Assembly: GCA_030447525.1 (NCBI GenBank)
Contig: JAUJOR010000001.1
Coordinates: 425,466 to 489,465 of the forward strand
Source of the DNA: Chloroflexota bacterium
GTDB taxonomy: Bacteria; Chloroflexota; UBA11872; UBA12225
Direction of reading: 5' to 3'
DNA: 64,000 bases
The notes under the pieces were generated by a model that did not search any database, had not been told where the DNA came from, and worked only from the letters and a program-made list of their open reading frames with translations. Position 1 is the stretch's first letter, and each line of letters starts with the position of its first letter. Of this stretch, positions 25,091 through 33,539 are shown one piece after another. The position numbers and the translations under genes were made by a program.

Positions 25091-25415
25091 AATGCCTCTC
25101 CTTAGACCTTCCCAGACTGCGTTGTCCTCGCACTCTGTGAGGGGTGATGTGTCACGCTGCGTGTTCTGGTGCGAGCGCTGCCAGAACTAGTTGATGGAGC
25201 ACCCACGTACATGACCTAGGCGCTCCAATCTGGATTCGGGCACCTGACTCAATCTGGGACTGCGTAACTTAGGTAACGAAAGCCAAGGAGAAATCTTCAT
25301 CTGTGTCTAGATAGGCCGGCACGTTGTACTGCAACGCCAGTTTCCAAATCGAAGTACGGAAAGTTGGGTATCCCAAGAAGTGTCGTTGCAGTGGTGTTTC
25401 CGGGCCGGGGATGGT
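25091..25415. other. Intergenic region of lower GC upstream of the leader-like gene
   Basis: About 325 bp without a supported gene and visibly lower in GC than the rest of the window. It must hold the promoter for the leader-like/receiver pair and the 3' end of the DUF5317 transcript. I looked for a tRNA (T-loop GGTTC motif) and found none. Confidence 0.5.
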
Positions 25416-26036
25416 TTAGACCCCTTTCGTGCCGGCGCGCCAGGTAGCCACGGGGGCCACGGGGGCGGCAAGGGCCGGGTCGCGGCCGGTCGAGCCACGC
25501 ATCAAGCCAGAGACAATCACCGCCAGGCCGCTGGTGAGGACGAAGTCACCTGGGCTGGCCACCAGCGGTCGCCAGCCCTTGATGTGCAGGACAATGTAGT
25601 CTGAGAGCCACCACAGCCTCGTGGACTCCCGCGGGAGTAGCACGTCTTTTGAATGAGGGATATGTTGGCCAAAGGCAATCACTTCACCGCCGTGGTTAAG
25701 ATGCACCGTCTCCGGCCCCTGTGGCATGAGCCCCCCGTTGGCCAGGATGACGCTGGCGTTCATAGCCAGCCCAACCCCGACTAAGGCCATACCCGGGATG
25801 TGGCGGTTGACGAGCACAACGATGGCGAGCAGGAGGTAGGCCATCAAGTGCACCGGCCACACCCACCAGGGAACGTCCAGGTTCAGGGTACGAACGAGTG
25901 CGACTTGCGCCCCCAGGGGGATGGGAACAAGCCAAAGCAGGCGCACACGAGCGGCCCCAATCGCCGCCAGGCTGCCACCACGGGCCCAGCCGGCCAGCAG
26001 ACCGACCGCCAGGGCCACGCCGATCATCAGGGACAT
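25416..26036 (-). CDS. DUF5317 membrane protein
   Basis: A 206-residue polytopic membrane protein. It has about five hydrophobic segments and the conserved features of DUF5317: a Gly/Ala-rich first helix, WLVPIPLGAQVALVR, LAMNASVILANGGLMP with the invariant NGGxMP, and a final helix preceded by SPGDFVLTSGLA. The family is mainly known from Chloroflexota and Actinobacteria and has no assigned function. It stands alone, between the leader-like gene and the peptide gene. Confidence 0.8.
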   Translation of the reverse strand: MSLMIGVALAVGLLAGWARGGSLAAIGAARVRLLWLVPIPLGAQVALVRTLNLDVPWWVWPVHLMAYLLLAIVVLVNRHIPGMALVGVGLAMNASVILANGGLMPQGPETVHLNHGGEVIAFGQHIPHSKDVLLPRESTRLWWLSDYIVLHIKGWRPLVASPGDFVLTSGLAVIVSGLMRGSTGRDPALAAPVAPVATWRAGTKGV

Positions 26037-26238
26037 CGACGGTCCATCCTACTGACTGCTGCGTAGACCACTACACCACTGGGCGCGGATGCGTCCTGGA
26101 CCGGCTGTAGCAACCTCTGCGACGCTCAGTAAGCGCGTTGAGGGTGCTCCTGCGCTCATCTGCCATCCAGAACACTTACGAAGGACCTGCCGGCAAGTGC
26201 ATAGGTGCCGCTAGCGGCTGCGCTGCGCCGAGGGTGCG

Positions 26239-26346
26239 TTAGTCCCAGTAGTCCTCGGCGCCGATGGCCATGGCCATGCTGGCCAGGCTGCCGAGAACGA
26301 GTAGGGCGCGGAAATACAACAGCTTGAGGCGAGTCTTGCGAGTCAT
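26239..26346 (-). CDS. 35-residue putative exported peptide
   Basis: A short open frame with a good ribosome site (GAGGAA, 7-8 nt before the ATG). The product has a basic N-terminus (MTRKTRLKLLYFR), a hydrophobic core (ALLVLGSLASMAMAIG) and a short acidic tail (AEDYWD). This is a signal-peptide layout; cleavage after AMA would release an 8-residue acidic peptide IGAEDYWD. A promoter candidate with a palindromic spacer lies 80 nt upstream. The neighbouring 1116-residue regulator has TPR repeats. A signalling role is speculative; it could also be a small membrane protein. Confidence 0.55.
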   Translation of the reverse strand: MTRKTRLKLLYFRALLVLGSLASMAMAIGAEDYWD

Positions 26347-26427
26347 GGCGTTTCCTCTAGGCGAGTTTGGGTCAGCGACCTTCCGGCTGGCTGCGGGTTT
26401 CGTCCCGCCGGAGGTATGACCGATCTG

Positions 26428-26456
26428 TGACTAGCCTACGGGGGTAGGATTGACAA
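26428..26456 (-). promoter_or_regulatory. Promoter candidate with palindromic 17-bp spacer
   Basis: On the minus strand TTGTCA (26451-26456) is followed by a 17-nt spacer and TAGTCA (26428-26433). The spacer holds the inverted repeat CCTAC-CCCC-GTAGG. A palindrome in the spacer is typical of MerR-type and some other regulated promoters. It would drive the 35-residue peptide gene with an approximately 75-nt leader. Confidence 0.4.
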
Positions 26457-26718
26457 TCGTTAGACATCCGACGACGTGCTCACCCCCCCGCCTTTCCAGG
26501 GAGAAAACGCGCCGGACGACAGTGCCCCGGTTGGACGCGTCACCTCCCGGTTGGACCCGTCGCCTCCCGGCAGGCCCGCAGCAGCGTGGCGACGGCACCC
26601 GGCCAGAGATGAAGGACGGCGTTGCGCCCTCTGAGCCCGCAACAGGGGCAAGGCCATCCTGGGACACCACAGGCGCGGATCGGCAGCCGGCGGATGGGGG
26701 AGCCGAACCGCCTCGCCG
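26457..26718. other. Intergenic region downstream of the regulator gene
   Basis: About 260 bp between the stop of the large regulator gene and the promoter candidate of the peptide gene. It contains two close copies of GGTTGGAC(G/C)CGTC(A/G)CCTCCCGG (near 26528-26570). No gene or T-run terminator is convincing. Confidence 0.4.
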
Positions 26719-29700
26719 TCAGCCGGCGGGTGGAGCGAGGATCCGGGCCATGTCCGGGTCGGGACCGCGGTCGAAGGCATCACGCATCACCTGGCAATAG
26801 TGCCGGAAGTGCCGGCGAGCGGCCGCTACGTCCCCCAGGGCCAGCTCGTGGCACAGGAGGGCCAGGTGAAACGGTTCATGGAAGGGATTGATGGCCAGGA
26901 CGCGCTGGGCCACGGCGATGGCCGTCCCGTGCTGCCCCTGACGCTCGTACTCGCCCAGCAAGGCCTGCGCGCCAACGGTCAGGAGACGTTCCAGCTCGGC
27001 TCGCGGCTGGATCACCCACTCGGCGTCGACTCCTTCTAGCAGATCGCCGTGGTAGAGACGGAGGGCCGCCTCGAGGGCGTCGACGTTGGGCGCGCCCCGC
27101 GCCGGCCTGCCGATCTCCAGCAGGTCACGGAACTCCTGGACATCACAGCGGATGGCATCTTCCAGCTCCAGGCAGTAGCCGCCCCCGGCAGTGCGCACGG
27201 GATTGAGGGGGGCGAACAACCGTCGCAGGTGGTAGACGGCGTGACGCAGGGCGGTTAGGCTGCGGTCGAAGTCGGCGTCCGGCATGAGGGCATCGATGAG
27301 CGCTTCGCTGCGCACCACGCTGCCGGCGCGGAGGGCCAGGAAGAACAGCAGCTCTCGGACGAGATTCGTGCGCCAGGTGGTGACGTGCTCGCCGTCACGC
27401 AGCAGGACCGGCGTGCCGAGGAGGCGGATCTCGAAGCGGGTCTCGGTTGGGGGGCGGGGTAGGGCCCGGAGTGCCGCCGGCCGCTGGGGCTCCGTGGCGA
27501 TCCCCGGCGAGTGGGACAGCGTTGCCTGAGCGGCGGAGGCCGCGCCTGCCGGCACCCGGCGCTCGGCCAGGAGCAAACGGGCCGTTTCTCGGTAGCGAGC
27601 GCATTCGGCGAAGAACGCCGGCAGTCGATCGTGCTCGCGCGCCCAACGCCGTGCCTCTCGGAGCTTGGCGACGGCCTGGGCATCGCCCCTCACGGCGGCG
27701 GCGGCAACGAGGACGACGCTGCAGCGCAGCCGTTCGTCCGGGGCCCGTACGAGGGCCATGGCCCGGCGGGAGGCGAGGAGGGCCTGGCTGGCCTCGTGCG
27801 CACGGCCGCTGCGGGCGTACGCCAGGGCCAGCAAGGCCTGGCACAGCGCCAGGCCGTCCGGCCAGCTTTCTTGCGCCACGTCTTGGGCGGCTTCCAGGGC
27901 GCGGATGGCCTCCAGGCCGGGTCCGACCTGCAGGGCGACGTGTCCGGACTCTTGCAGTGCCTCGGCCAGGAGCCGGGTCTCCTCGATCTGCCGCGCCAGC
28001 GCCAAGGAGCGCTCGATCGTCTCCTGGGCCTCTGCCAGGGCGCCGCGCTCGCGCTGACAACGGGCGAGATTGTTGCGCACGAGGACCTGGTCACGGACGT
28101 GTCCGATACCGTGCGCCAGCTCCACGGCGCGCTGGAAGGCCGCTTCGGCCTCGCCGAACTGGCCGGAGCGCATGCGCATGTTGGCCAGCCCGTTCAGCGC
28201 GCCGACCTGACCGCTGACGTTGGCCAGCAGGCGCCAGCCCCGCTCTGCCGCCTGGTAGTGGAACTGCGCTTGCTCCGTGGCCCCCAGGCGGGCGTGGCAG
28301 TTCCCCAGTGCCTGGTGCACCTGGGCCCGCAGGTGGTGGCGCTCCTCGGGGCGCTTGACCTGGCGCAGGTGGGCCAGCACGGTCGAGCCGTGCTCGATGG
28401 CCTCGCGGTAACGGCCGGCGTAACCGAAGGTGAAGCAGGCGTCTCGCTCCAAGCGGGCGCGCAGCTCGCTGGGACGGGGTTGGCGGTTGAACTGGTCGAA
28501 CAGCTCCACCAGCACGGCCACCGCTTCATCGCGCTGCCCGAGCAAGGCGAGCATCTCGGCCCGCCAGGCCCGTGCGAGGTACAGCACGTCCCAGCGCCGG
28601 CTGATGGTGGCCTTCTGCTCACCGCGTTCCGCCCGTGCCAGGGACTCGCGTACCCTGTCGAGCCGGCGTAGCGCCCGAGCGGCGTGGTAGTGCAGCAAGG
28701 GTTCGGCGTCGACGGCCCCCTCGGGCAGCCGGTCGATCCAGGCCAGGAGGCGGCCGGCCCGCCCGCGAGCGAGTTCCTGTTCGGCCAGCTCGAGCAGCAG
28801 GCCGGTTGCCGGGCACCAATCCCCGTGGGCGCCGCCGAGCGCCAGGAGGTGCTCCACCGCCTCCTCCGGTTGTCCTTGTGCCAGGGCCCACTCGGCGGCC
28901 CGCCAGCGCAACGTCTCCGCTCGTCGAGGGGCAGTGGCCACCAGACGGTCGAGCAGAAAGGCGCGCCACAGCTGGTGGTAGCGCAGCCACCCGGCGGCAC
29001 TTTCCTCGTCACCTTCCCTGTGGGACTCGGCCACTGGACCCTCTGGCTCTGTGGAGCGCTCCAGGGGCTCGACGAACAGGCTCATCTGCACCAGCATCGC
29101 CAGTTGCGCGTCCGAGTCCTGCCGCTCCAGGACGGCGTCGCATTCCGGCGCCGAGAGGCTGGGCAGCACGGCGGAGTCCATCAGGAACTGCTGCAGCTGC
29201 GGGGGTAGGCGGTCGAAGACCTGGGTCGCCAGGTAGCCGTAGACCGGCTCGTGCTGTGACTTGGCCTTCAGCAGGCTGGAGAAGCGGGCCGACTCCTGGG
29301 CATGTAGGGAGAGGAGGATGGCCGTGATCCAGCCTTCGGCGCGGCTCACCGCCCGCTCTGCCTCTCGGGGGTGTACGCCGTAGCCCCCTTGGGCCAGGAT
29401 CAGCTCGGCCGCTTCGTCGGCGCGGAGACGGAGGTCGGCGATGCCGAGCCCGGCGACGTCAAGACGGGCAGCCAGCGCGGCCAGGTCGAGCTGCGTGGGG
29501 ATCGTACGGCCGCCGAGGATGACCCGGCAGCCGTCCGGGAGGCGCTGGAGCAACCAGTCGACGGCGCTGTTGACCGGGGCTGAGGTGGCCACGGTGTGGT
29601 AATCGTCCAGCACCAACAGGAAGAACTCGTCTATCTGCTCAGTGATCTCGTTGGCTAACGCCGTGGCGATCGCCCGTTGCTCGCGGGCGGCGTTGTCCAC

Positions 29701-30069
29701 GCCGCGGAGCAGGGCTGCCGTGCGCTCGCCAAAGCCGGGGAACTGCTGGCGCAGGCTCAGGATGAGATGTTCAAAGAAGCTAGACGGGTCGGCGTCCGCC
29801 CCGTCCAGGCAGAGCCAGCACACAGGCAGACCTTGCTCACGGGCCTCGTGGGCGAAGTCCACGAGCAACGTGGTCTTGCCGTATCCCGGCGGGGCGACCA
29901 CCAGCTGCAGACGCCGGTCGAGGTGCCGGTGCAGAAAATCAAGCAAGCGCCGGCGCGGCACGGTGCCGGGCCGGCGTCGAGGCAGGAGCACCTTTGTGAT
30001 CACGGCAGCCGTCGCCGCTCCCGCCGGCATGACAGCGGCACGTGACCGGCCGGCTGTACGCCCGATCAC
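26719..30069 (-). CDS. STAND-family MalT-like regulator with TPR and C-terminal wHTH-BTAD
   Basis: A 1116-residue regulator. An N-terminal NTPase has Walker A APPGYGKTTLL (about residues 59-69) and Walker B FFLLVLDDYH (about 148-157), as in LuxR/MalT STAND proteins. A long helical TPR-rich middle follows (residues about 380-820; for example AFTFGYAGRYREAIEHG-like helix pairs). The C-terminus holds a winged helix (FEIRLLGTPVLLRDGEHV, VRSEALIDALMP) and a BTAD domain (AEWVIQPRAELERL, FHLALLCHELALGD) as in SARP activators. The usual LuxR-type HTH is absent; DNA binding is by the OmpR-like winged helix. The start is GTG with AAGGTG 5 nt upstream. Its ligand is unknown. Confidence 0.88.
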   Translation of the reverse strand: MIGRTAGRSRAAVMPAGAATAAVITKVLLPRRRPGTVPRRRLLDFLHRHLDRRLQLVVAPPGYGKTTLLVDFAHEAREQGLPVCWLCLDGADADPSSFFEHLILSLRQQFPGFGERTAALLRGVDNAAREQRAIATALANEITEQIDEFFLLVLDDYHTVATSAPVNSAVDWLLQRLPDGCRVILGGRTIPTQLDLAALAARLDVAGLGIADLRLRADEAAELILAQGGYGVHPREAERAVSRAEGWITAILLSLHAQESARFSSLLKAKSQHEPVYGYLATQVFDRLPPQLQQFLMDSAVLPSLSAPECDAVLERQDSDAQLAMLVQMSLFVEPLERSTEPEGPVAESHREGDEESAAGWLRYHQLWRAFLLDRLVATAPRRAETLRWRAAEWALAQGQPEEAVEHLLALGGAHGDWCPATGLLLELAEQELARGRAGRLLAWIDRLPEGAVDAEPLLHYHAARALRRLDRVRESLARAERGEQKATISRRWDVLYLARAWRAEMLALLGQRDEAVAVLVELFDQFNRQPRPSELRARLERDACFTFGYAGRYREAIEHGSTVLAHLRQVKRPEERHHLRAQVHQALGNCHARLGATEQAQFHYQAAERGWRLLANVSGQVGALNGLANMRMRSGQFGEAEAAFQRAVELAHGIGHVRDQVLVRNNLARCQRERGALAEAQETIERSLALARQIEETRLLAEALQESGHVALQVGPGLEAIRALEAAQDVAQESWPDGLALCQALLALAYARSGRAHEASQALLASRRAMALVRAPDERLRCSVVLVAAAAVRGDAQAVAKLREARRWAREHDRLPAFFAECARYRETARLLLAERRVPAGAASAAQATLSHSPGIATEPQRPAALRALPRPPTETRFEIRLLGTPVLLRDGEHVTTWRTNLVRELLFFLALRAGSVVRSEALIDALMPDADFDRSLTALRHAVYHLRRLFAPLNPVRTAGGGYCLELEDAIRCDVQEFRDLLEIGRPARGAPNVDALEAALRLYHGDLLEGVDAEWVIQPRAELERLLTVGAQALLGEYERQGQHGTAIAVAQRVLAINPFHEPFHLALLCHELALGDVAAARRHFRHYCQVMRDAFDRGPDPDMARILAPPAG

Positions 30070-30162
30070 GCCATCACCTTAGGTCTTACTGATCGTTGCA
30101 TGGATCGCTAGACACAGGCCAGGAGGCCCCGGTGCCCGTAAGTCTATAGCCAGGCCACGCTG

Positions 30163-30272
30163 GGCTTTGCCCAAAAAGTCCGCTGAGACACCAATCGGTG
30201 GATTGCGCCCAGGTTAGCGTTGCCGCTGCTGGCGCTGTACTTACGCGCTGCTGGCACATTTTGGGCAAAGCC
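30163..30272. mobile_element. 110-bp MITE-like element with 9-bp target duplication
   Basis: Perfect 14-bp inverted repeats, GGCTTTGCCCAAAA (30163-30176) and TTTTGGGCAAAGCC (30259-30272), bound a 110-bp element. The direct repeat GCCACGCTG flanks it at 30154-30162 and 30273-30281. There is no open frame inside, so it must depend on a transposase in trans. The ends do not match the IS element at 16.9-18.6 kb. Confidence 0.85.
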
Positions 30273-30378
30273 GCCACGCTGGAACCCACATGGGTGCACC
30301 GTGCCTCGAATGTGGGTCTCACCGTGACTCTGCTTTAGCTAGCTACGCAGCCGTCAGTAGGTCATCTCCAATGGGGAT

Positions 30379-30384
30379 TATAAT
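30379..30384 (+). promoter_or_regulatory. -10 TATAAT upstream of epimerase gene
   Basis: A perfect TATAAT ends 8 nt before the ATG at 30393, so transcription would start at or within a few bases of the start codon. No Shine-Dalgarno sequence is visible. The MITE-like element lies about 100 bp upstream. Confidence 0.5.
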
Positions 30385-30392
30385 CGTCAGCC

Positions 30393-31268
30393 ATGTTCAC
30401 CCGTGCCGTCATCACCGACGAGATCTCGCAAGACCTCGAGCTCGCCGCCAGTATGGCGCAGCGTTTTGGTCTCGACCAGCTGGAGCTGCGCACCGCCTGG
30501 GACGTCCGCATCGACAACATGACGGCCGAGCAGTTGCGCCGGGTCCGGGACACGGCGCAGCGCTTCAACCTGGGCGTCGTTTGCCTGGCTACACCCTTCC
30601 TCAAGTGCGATCTCGGCAATGACGCCGAGTATGCCGAGCACCTGGAGATTTTGCGACGCTCCATCGTGGCGGCGCACACCCTGGGCGCCACGATCATCCG
30701 GACATTCACGTTCTGGAAAAAGGATGACCTCCTTCCTCAGCACTTCGACCGCATAGTCCAGGCGTATGCCGAGCCGGCGCGTATCGCCGCCGGCGAGGGA
30801 GTGACCCTGGCCGTGGAGAACGAGCCGGCCTGCTACGTCGGCACCGGCCATGAGGCGGCCGACTTTCTGGAGGCGCTGGGCTCGCCCGCAGTCAAGGCGG
30901 TGTGGGATCCGGGCAACGCTTGCTGGACGGGGCGTGAGCAGGCCGTACCGGGCGGGTACCAGCGGATCAAGCCCTACATCGCCCACGTGCATCTCAAGGA
31001 CGTCATCCTACAAGGGCCGAGCGGGCAGCCGGAGGCCACCGTTCTCGGTCAGGGGGACGTGGACGTTCCCCACCAGCTGGCCCTGCTGGCGCGCGACGGC
31101 TACACGGGCTGCGCTTCCCTGGAGACGCACTACCGGGTGAAGTCCCACCTCTCCGAGGAGGCGGTGAATCGCCCCGGCGGTAGCGCCTTCTCCGAGGGGG
31201 GCGAGGAGGCCACCCGCCTGTGCCTGGAGGCGTGGAACGAGATGATGGCGCGGCTGGACGCGCGGTAG
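30393..31268 (+). CDS. Sugar phosphate isomerase/epimerase (TIM barrel)
   Basis: A 291-residue AP-endonuclease-2/xylose-isomerase-like TIM barrel. Metal-site segments are ITDEISQDLELAASMAQRFG, LAVENEPACYVGTGHEAA, VKAVWDPGNACWTG and IAHVHLKDVI, ending CASLETHYRVKS. Such enzymes isomerise or epimerise sugars or related polyols. The substrate cannot be assigned. folD starts one base after its stop, so the two are co-transcribed. A second barrel of the same family is at 33540-34403. Confidence 0.85.
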   Translation: MFTRAVITDEISQDLELAASMAQRFGLDQLELRTAWDVRIDNMTAEQLRRVRDTAQRFNLGVVCLATPFLKCDLGNDAEYAEHLEILRRSIVAAHTLGATIIRTFTFWKKDDLLPQHFDRIVQAYAEPARIAAGEGVTLAVENEPACYVGTGHEAADFLEALGSPAVKAVWDPGNACWTGREQAVPGGYQRIKPYIAHVHLKDVILQGPSGQPEATVLGQGDVDVPHQLALLARDGYTGCASLETHYRVKSHLSEEAVNRPGGSAFSEGGEEATRLCLEAWNEMMARLDAR

Positions 31269-32138
31269 GTGCCGGCCCAGCTCTTGGACGGGAGCGCCAC
31301 CGCCCGCGCCGTCCGCGCCGAGGTGGCGCGAGGCGTCGCCCAGCTCCAGGCCCAGCGCGGCGTCACGCCGGGCCTGGTCACGGTCATGGGGGGCGACGAT
31401 CCAGCGGCGCAGAGCTACGTGCGGTCGATCGCCCGCCAGGCGGAGAGCGCGGGCATCCGCTGCCGGCACCAGACCCTCCAGGTTGACCGGGGGGATGCCG
31501 GTCTCCAGGACAGCCTCCGATCCCTGAACGCCGATCCAGAGGTGCACGGGGTGATCGTGCAGTTTCCCCCACCGGTCCCCCTGACCGCCGGGGCCATCGC
31601 CGCGGCGCTCGACCCGCGCAAAGACGTGGACGGGATCACGCCGGCCAACGCCGGGGGCCTCGTGTTGGGCCAGCCGGGCTTCGTCCCCAGCACCCCGCTT
31701 GGTGGCCTGGAGCTCCTCCAACGCTACGGTCTTGACGTGACCGGGATGGAGGCGGTGGTGGTGGGGCGCAGCGTGGTGCTGGGGAAGCCCCTGGCTCTGC
31801 TCCTGCTGAACGCGAACGCCACCGTAACCCTGTGTCATACCCGCACCCGTGACCTGGGGGCCGCCTGTCGGCGGGCCGATCTCCTCTGCGCTGCCACCGG
31901 GAAGTCCGGCCTGATTACGGGAGACATGGTCAAGCCGGGCGCCATCGTCCTGGACTTTGGGGTCAGCCCCGGGCCACAGGGCAAGCTGGTCGGCGACGTG
32001 GACTTCGCCGGGGTGAGTGAGGTGGCTTCCTGGATCACTCCCACTCCGGGCGGCACCGGGCCCATGACCACGGCTGTGCTCCTGCGCAACACCCTCCGCG
32101 CGGCGCAGGCCCTGACGCCGGGTGAACCGGGACGGTAG
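31269..32138 (+). CDS. folD: Methylenetetrahydrofolate dehydrogenase/cyclohydrolase
   Basis: Bifunctional enzyme interconverting 5,10-methylene-, methenyl- and 10-formyl-THF. Characteristic blocks are GVIVQFPPPVPLTAGAIAAA (active site), DVDGITPANAGGL and VVVGRSVVLGKPLALLLLNA, and it ends WITPTPGGTGPMTTAVLLRN. At 289 residues it is normal. The catalytic Lys of the YVRSIARQAESAG segment, usually YxxxKxK, appears as YVRSIARQAE, which lacks a Lys. The start is a GTG adjacent to the previous stop. Its partner glyA is at 48 kb. Confidence 0.93.
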   Translation: MPAQLLDGSATARAVRAEVARGVAQLQAQRGVTPGLVTVMGGDDPAAQSYVRSIARQAESAGIRCRHQTLQVDRGDAGLQDSLRSLNADPEVHGVIVQFPPPVPLTAGAIAAALDPRKDVDGITPANAGGLVLGQPGFVPSTPLGGLELLQRYGLDVTGMEAVVVGRSVVLGKPLALLLLNANATVTLCHTRTRDLGAACRRADLLCAATGKSGLITGDMVKPGAIVLDFGVSPGPQGKLVGDVDFAGVSEVASWITPTPGGTGPMTTAVLLRNTLRAAQALTPGEPGR

Positions 32139-32188
32139 AGGCCGGGCCGGCTGAACAGGCCGCGTGCGTAGACAAGGGACTGGCCAGC

Positions 32189-33355
32189 ATGACCTCCGAC
32201 AACGCCGACCCGGTAGCGCTTCTCAGGCGGTTGGGGGCCCATCCGACGGCGCCCTATCACGAGGCCGGCATTGCGCGGGAGATCGCGGCCGTCTGCCGCG
32301 AAGCATCGCTCCCTTGCCGGGTTGATCCGTACGGCAACTTGATTGTCTGGCACCGCGGTGCAGGGGCGGGAGGCCGGCGGCGCCCGATTGCCTTCGGGGC
32401 GCACATGGACCACCCGGGGCTAGAAGTGGTGGAGACGGAGCCCTTGACCGGGCGCCTGCTGGGGGGGACGCCCCGGCGCTGCTTTGACCGCCCGGTGCCG
32501 GTGCGCTTCTTCCACGACGACCTTGGGCGCCAGGAAACGGCGGGCTGGGTGATGGGGCACTCGGATGGGCCAGGCTACACTGCCCTCTCGCTGGAGGCGG
32601 CGCAGCCGGTGCCAGCGGGCAGTTTCGCCGTGTACGACGTGGGCCCGTTCCAGGAGGGTGACGGGCTGCTGCACCAGCCGGCGGCCGACGACCTGGCCGG
32701 CTGCGCGGCGATCCTCAGCGCGTTGGTGCGCTGCGCAAGGGCCGCTGTTCCGGCGGATGTCGCCGGGGTGTTCACGCGCTGCGAGGAGGTAGGGCTGATC
32801 GGGGCGACTCTGGTCGCCCGGCAGCGCCTGCTGCCCCGCTCGACGGTCGTCGTCTCGCTGGAGGCCAGCCGCGCCCTCCCCGGGGCGGAGATCGGTGGCG
32901 GACCGGTGCTACGCGTCGGCGATGCCACGATGGCCTTCCATCCGGACGGGGAGGCCGTGCTCCGCCGGGCCCGAACGCGCCTGCAGCAACGTGACCCGCA
33001 GGCAAGAGTGCAGCGTCAGCTGATGAGTGGGGGGACTTGTGAGGCGGTGGCCTACGCTCTCGCCGGCTACGTCACCGCCGGCGTGGCGTTCCCGCTGGGG
33101 AACTACCACAATGCCGGCCCGGACTTCACCATCGCCGCCGAGTACATCCACCGTCGTGATCTAGAAACGGGCGCCGATTTGCTCCTGGCGGCGGCGGAGT
33201 GCCTGGCCGAGGCGCCCGAGCCCATCGCCGAGCGGCTGGCCCAGCGGGCGGACGAAGCGGCCGGCCGGTTGCAGGAGACGGCCGGGGCGTGGACGCTGGG
33301 GTGGGGACGGGCCCGTCGAGCGCCCGGCGCCGGCGGGCGCTCCGCCCCTCAGTAA
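32189..33355 (+). CDS. M42-family metallopeptidase
   Basis: A 388-residue aminopeptidase-like enzyme (glutamyl aminopeptidase/endoglucanase-like M42 family). Metal ligands are in FGAHMDHPG, ADDLAGCAAI, RCEEVGLIGA, VVSLEASRALP and GNYHN. It begins DPVALLRRLGAHPTAPYHEAG and has a short basic tail. M42 enzymes usually form tetrahedral dodecamers that trim peptides. It is 51 bp after folD. The small basic protein gene follows. Confidence 0.87.
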   Translation: MTSDNADPVALLRRLGAHPTAPYHEAGIAREIAAVCREASLPCRVDPYGNLIVWHRGAGAGGRRRPIAFGAHMDHPGLEVVETEPLTGRLLGGTPRRCFDRPVPVRFFHDDLGRQETAGWVMGHSDGPGYTALSLEAAQPVPAGSFAVYDVGPFQEGDGLLHQPAADDLAGCAAILSALVRCARAAVPADVAGVFTRCEEVGLIGATLVARQRLLPRSTVVVSLEASRALPGAEIGGGPVLRVGDATMAFHPDGEAVLRRARTRLQQRDPQARVQRQLMSGGTCEAVAYALAGYVTAGVAFPLGNYHNAGPDFTIAAEYIHRRDLETGADLLLAAAECLAEAPEPIAERLAQRADEAAGRLQETAGAWTLGWGRARRAPGAGGRSAPQ

Positions 33356-33359
33356 GAGC

Positions 33360-33365
33360 TACAAT
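33360..33365 (+). promoter_or_regulatory. -10 TACAAT upstream of the small basic protein
   Basis: TACAAT lies 5 bp after the preceding stop codon and about 30 nt before the ATG at 33396. AAGGAG follows downstream, so the leader would carry a normal ribosome site. No convincing -35 is seen. Confidence 0.4.
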
Positions 33366-33395
33366 GGTGGGGTTTGCGGAAGGAGCGTACGTCAG

Positions 33396-33518
33396 ATGAA
33401 CAAACGTCGCCGCGTGGCGCTGAAGAAGCGTCGCAAGACGCGAGAGCGCCTCAAGGCCAAGGTGAAAGTCGTCCGCCCGGCCACTTCTCCCTCGACCACG
33501 CGTCGCGGGCCGTCCTAG
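33396..33518 (+). CDS. 40-residue highly basic protein
   Basis: A small open frame with a good site AAGGAG 10 nt before ATG. The protein begins MNKRRRVALKKRRKTRERLK and ends in a Ser/Thr/Pro-rich tail (PATSPSTTRRGPS). About half the first 28 residues are Lys or Arg. The composition is like small ribosome- or RNA-associated proteins (bL34, AURKAIP1/COX24-type), but it does not clearly match any of them. Confidence 0.6.
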   Translation: MNKRRRVALKKRRKTRERLKAKVKVVRPATSPSTTRRGPS

Positions 33519-33539
33519 GGCGGGACGACCCGTCGCCGG

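Noticed and set aside
25091..25415. Possible tRNA in the lower-GC intergenic region
   Set aside because: No T-loop or acceptor stem could be formed on either strand.
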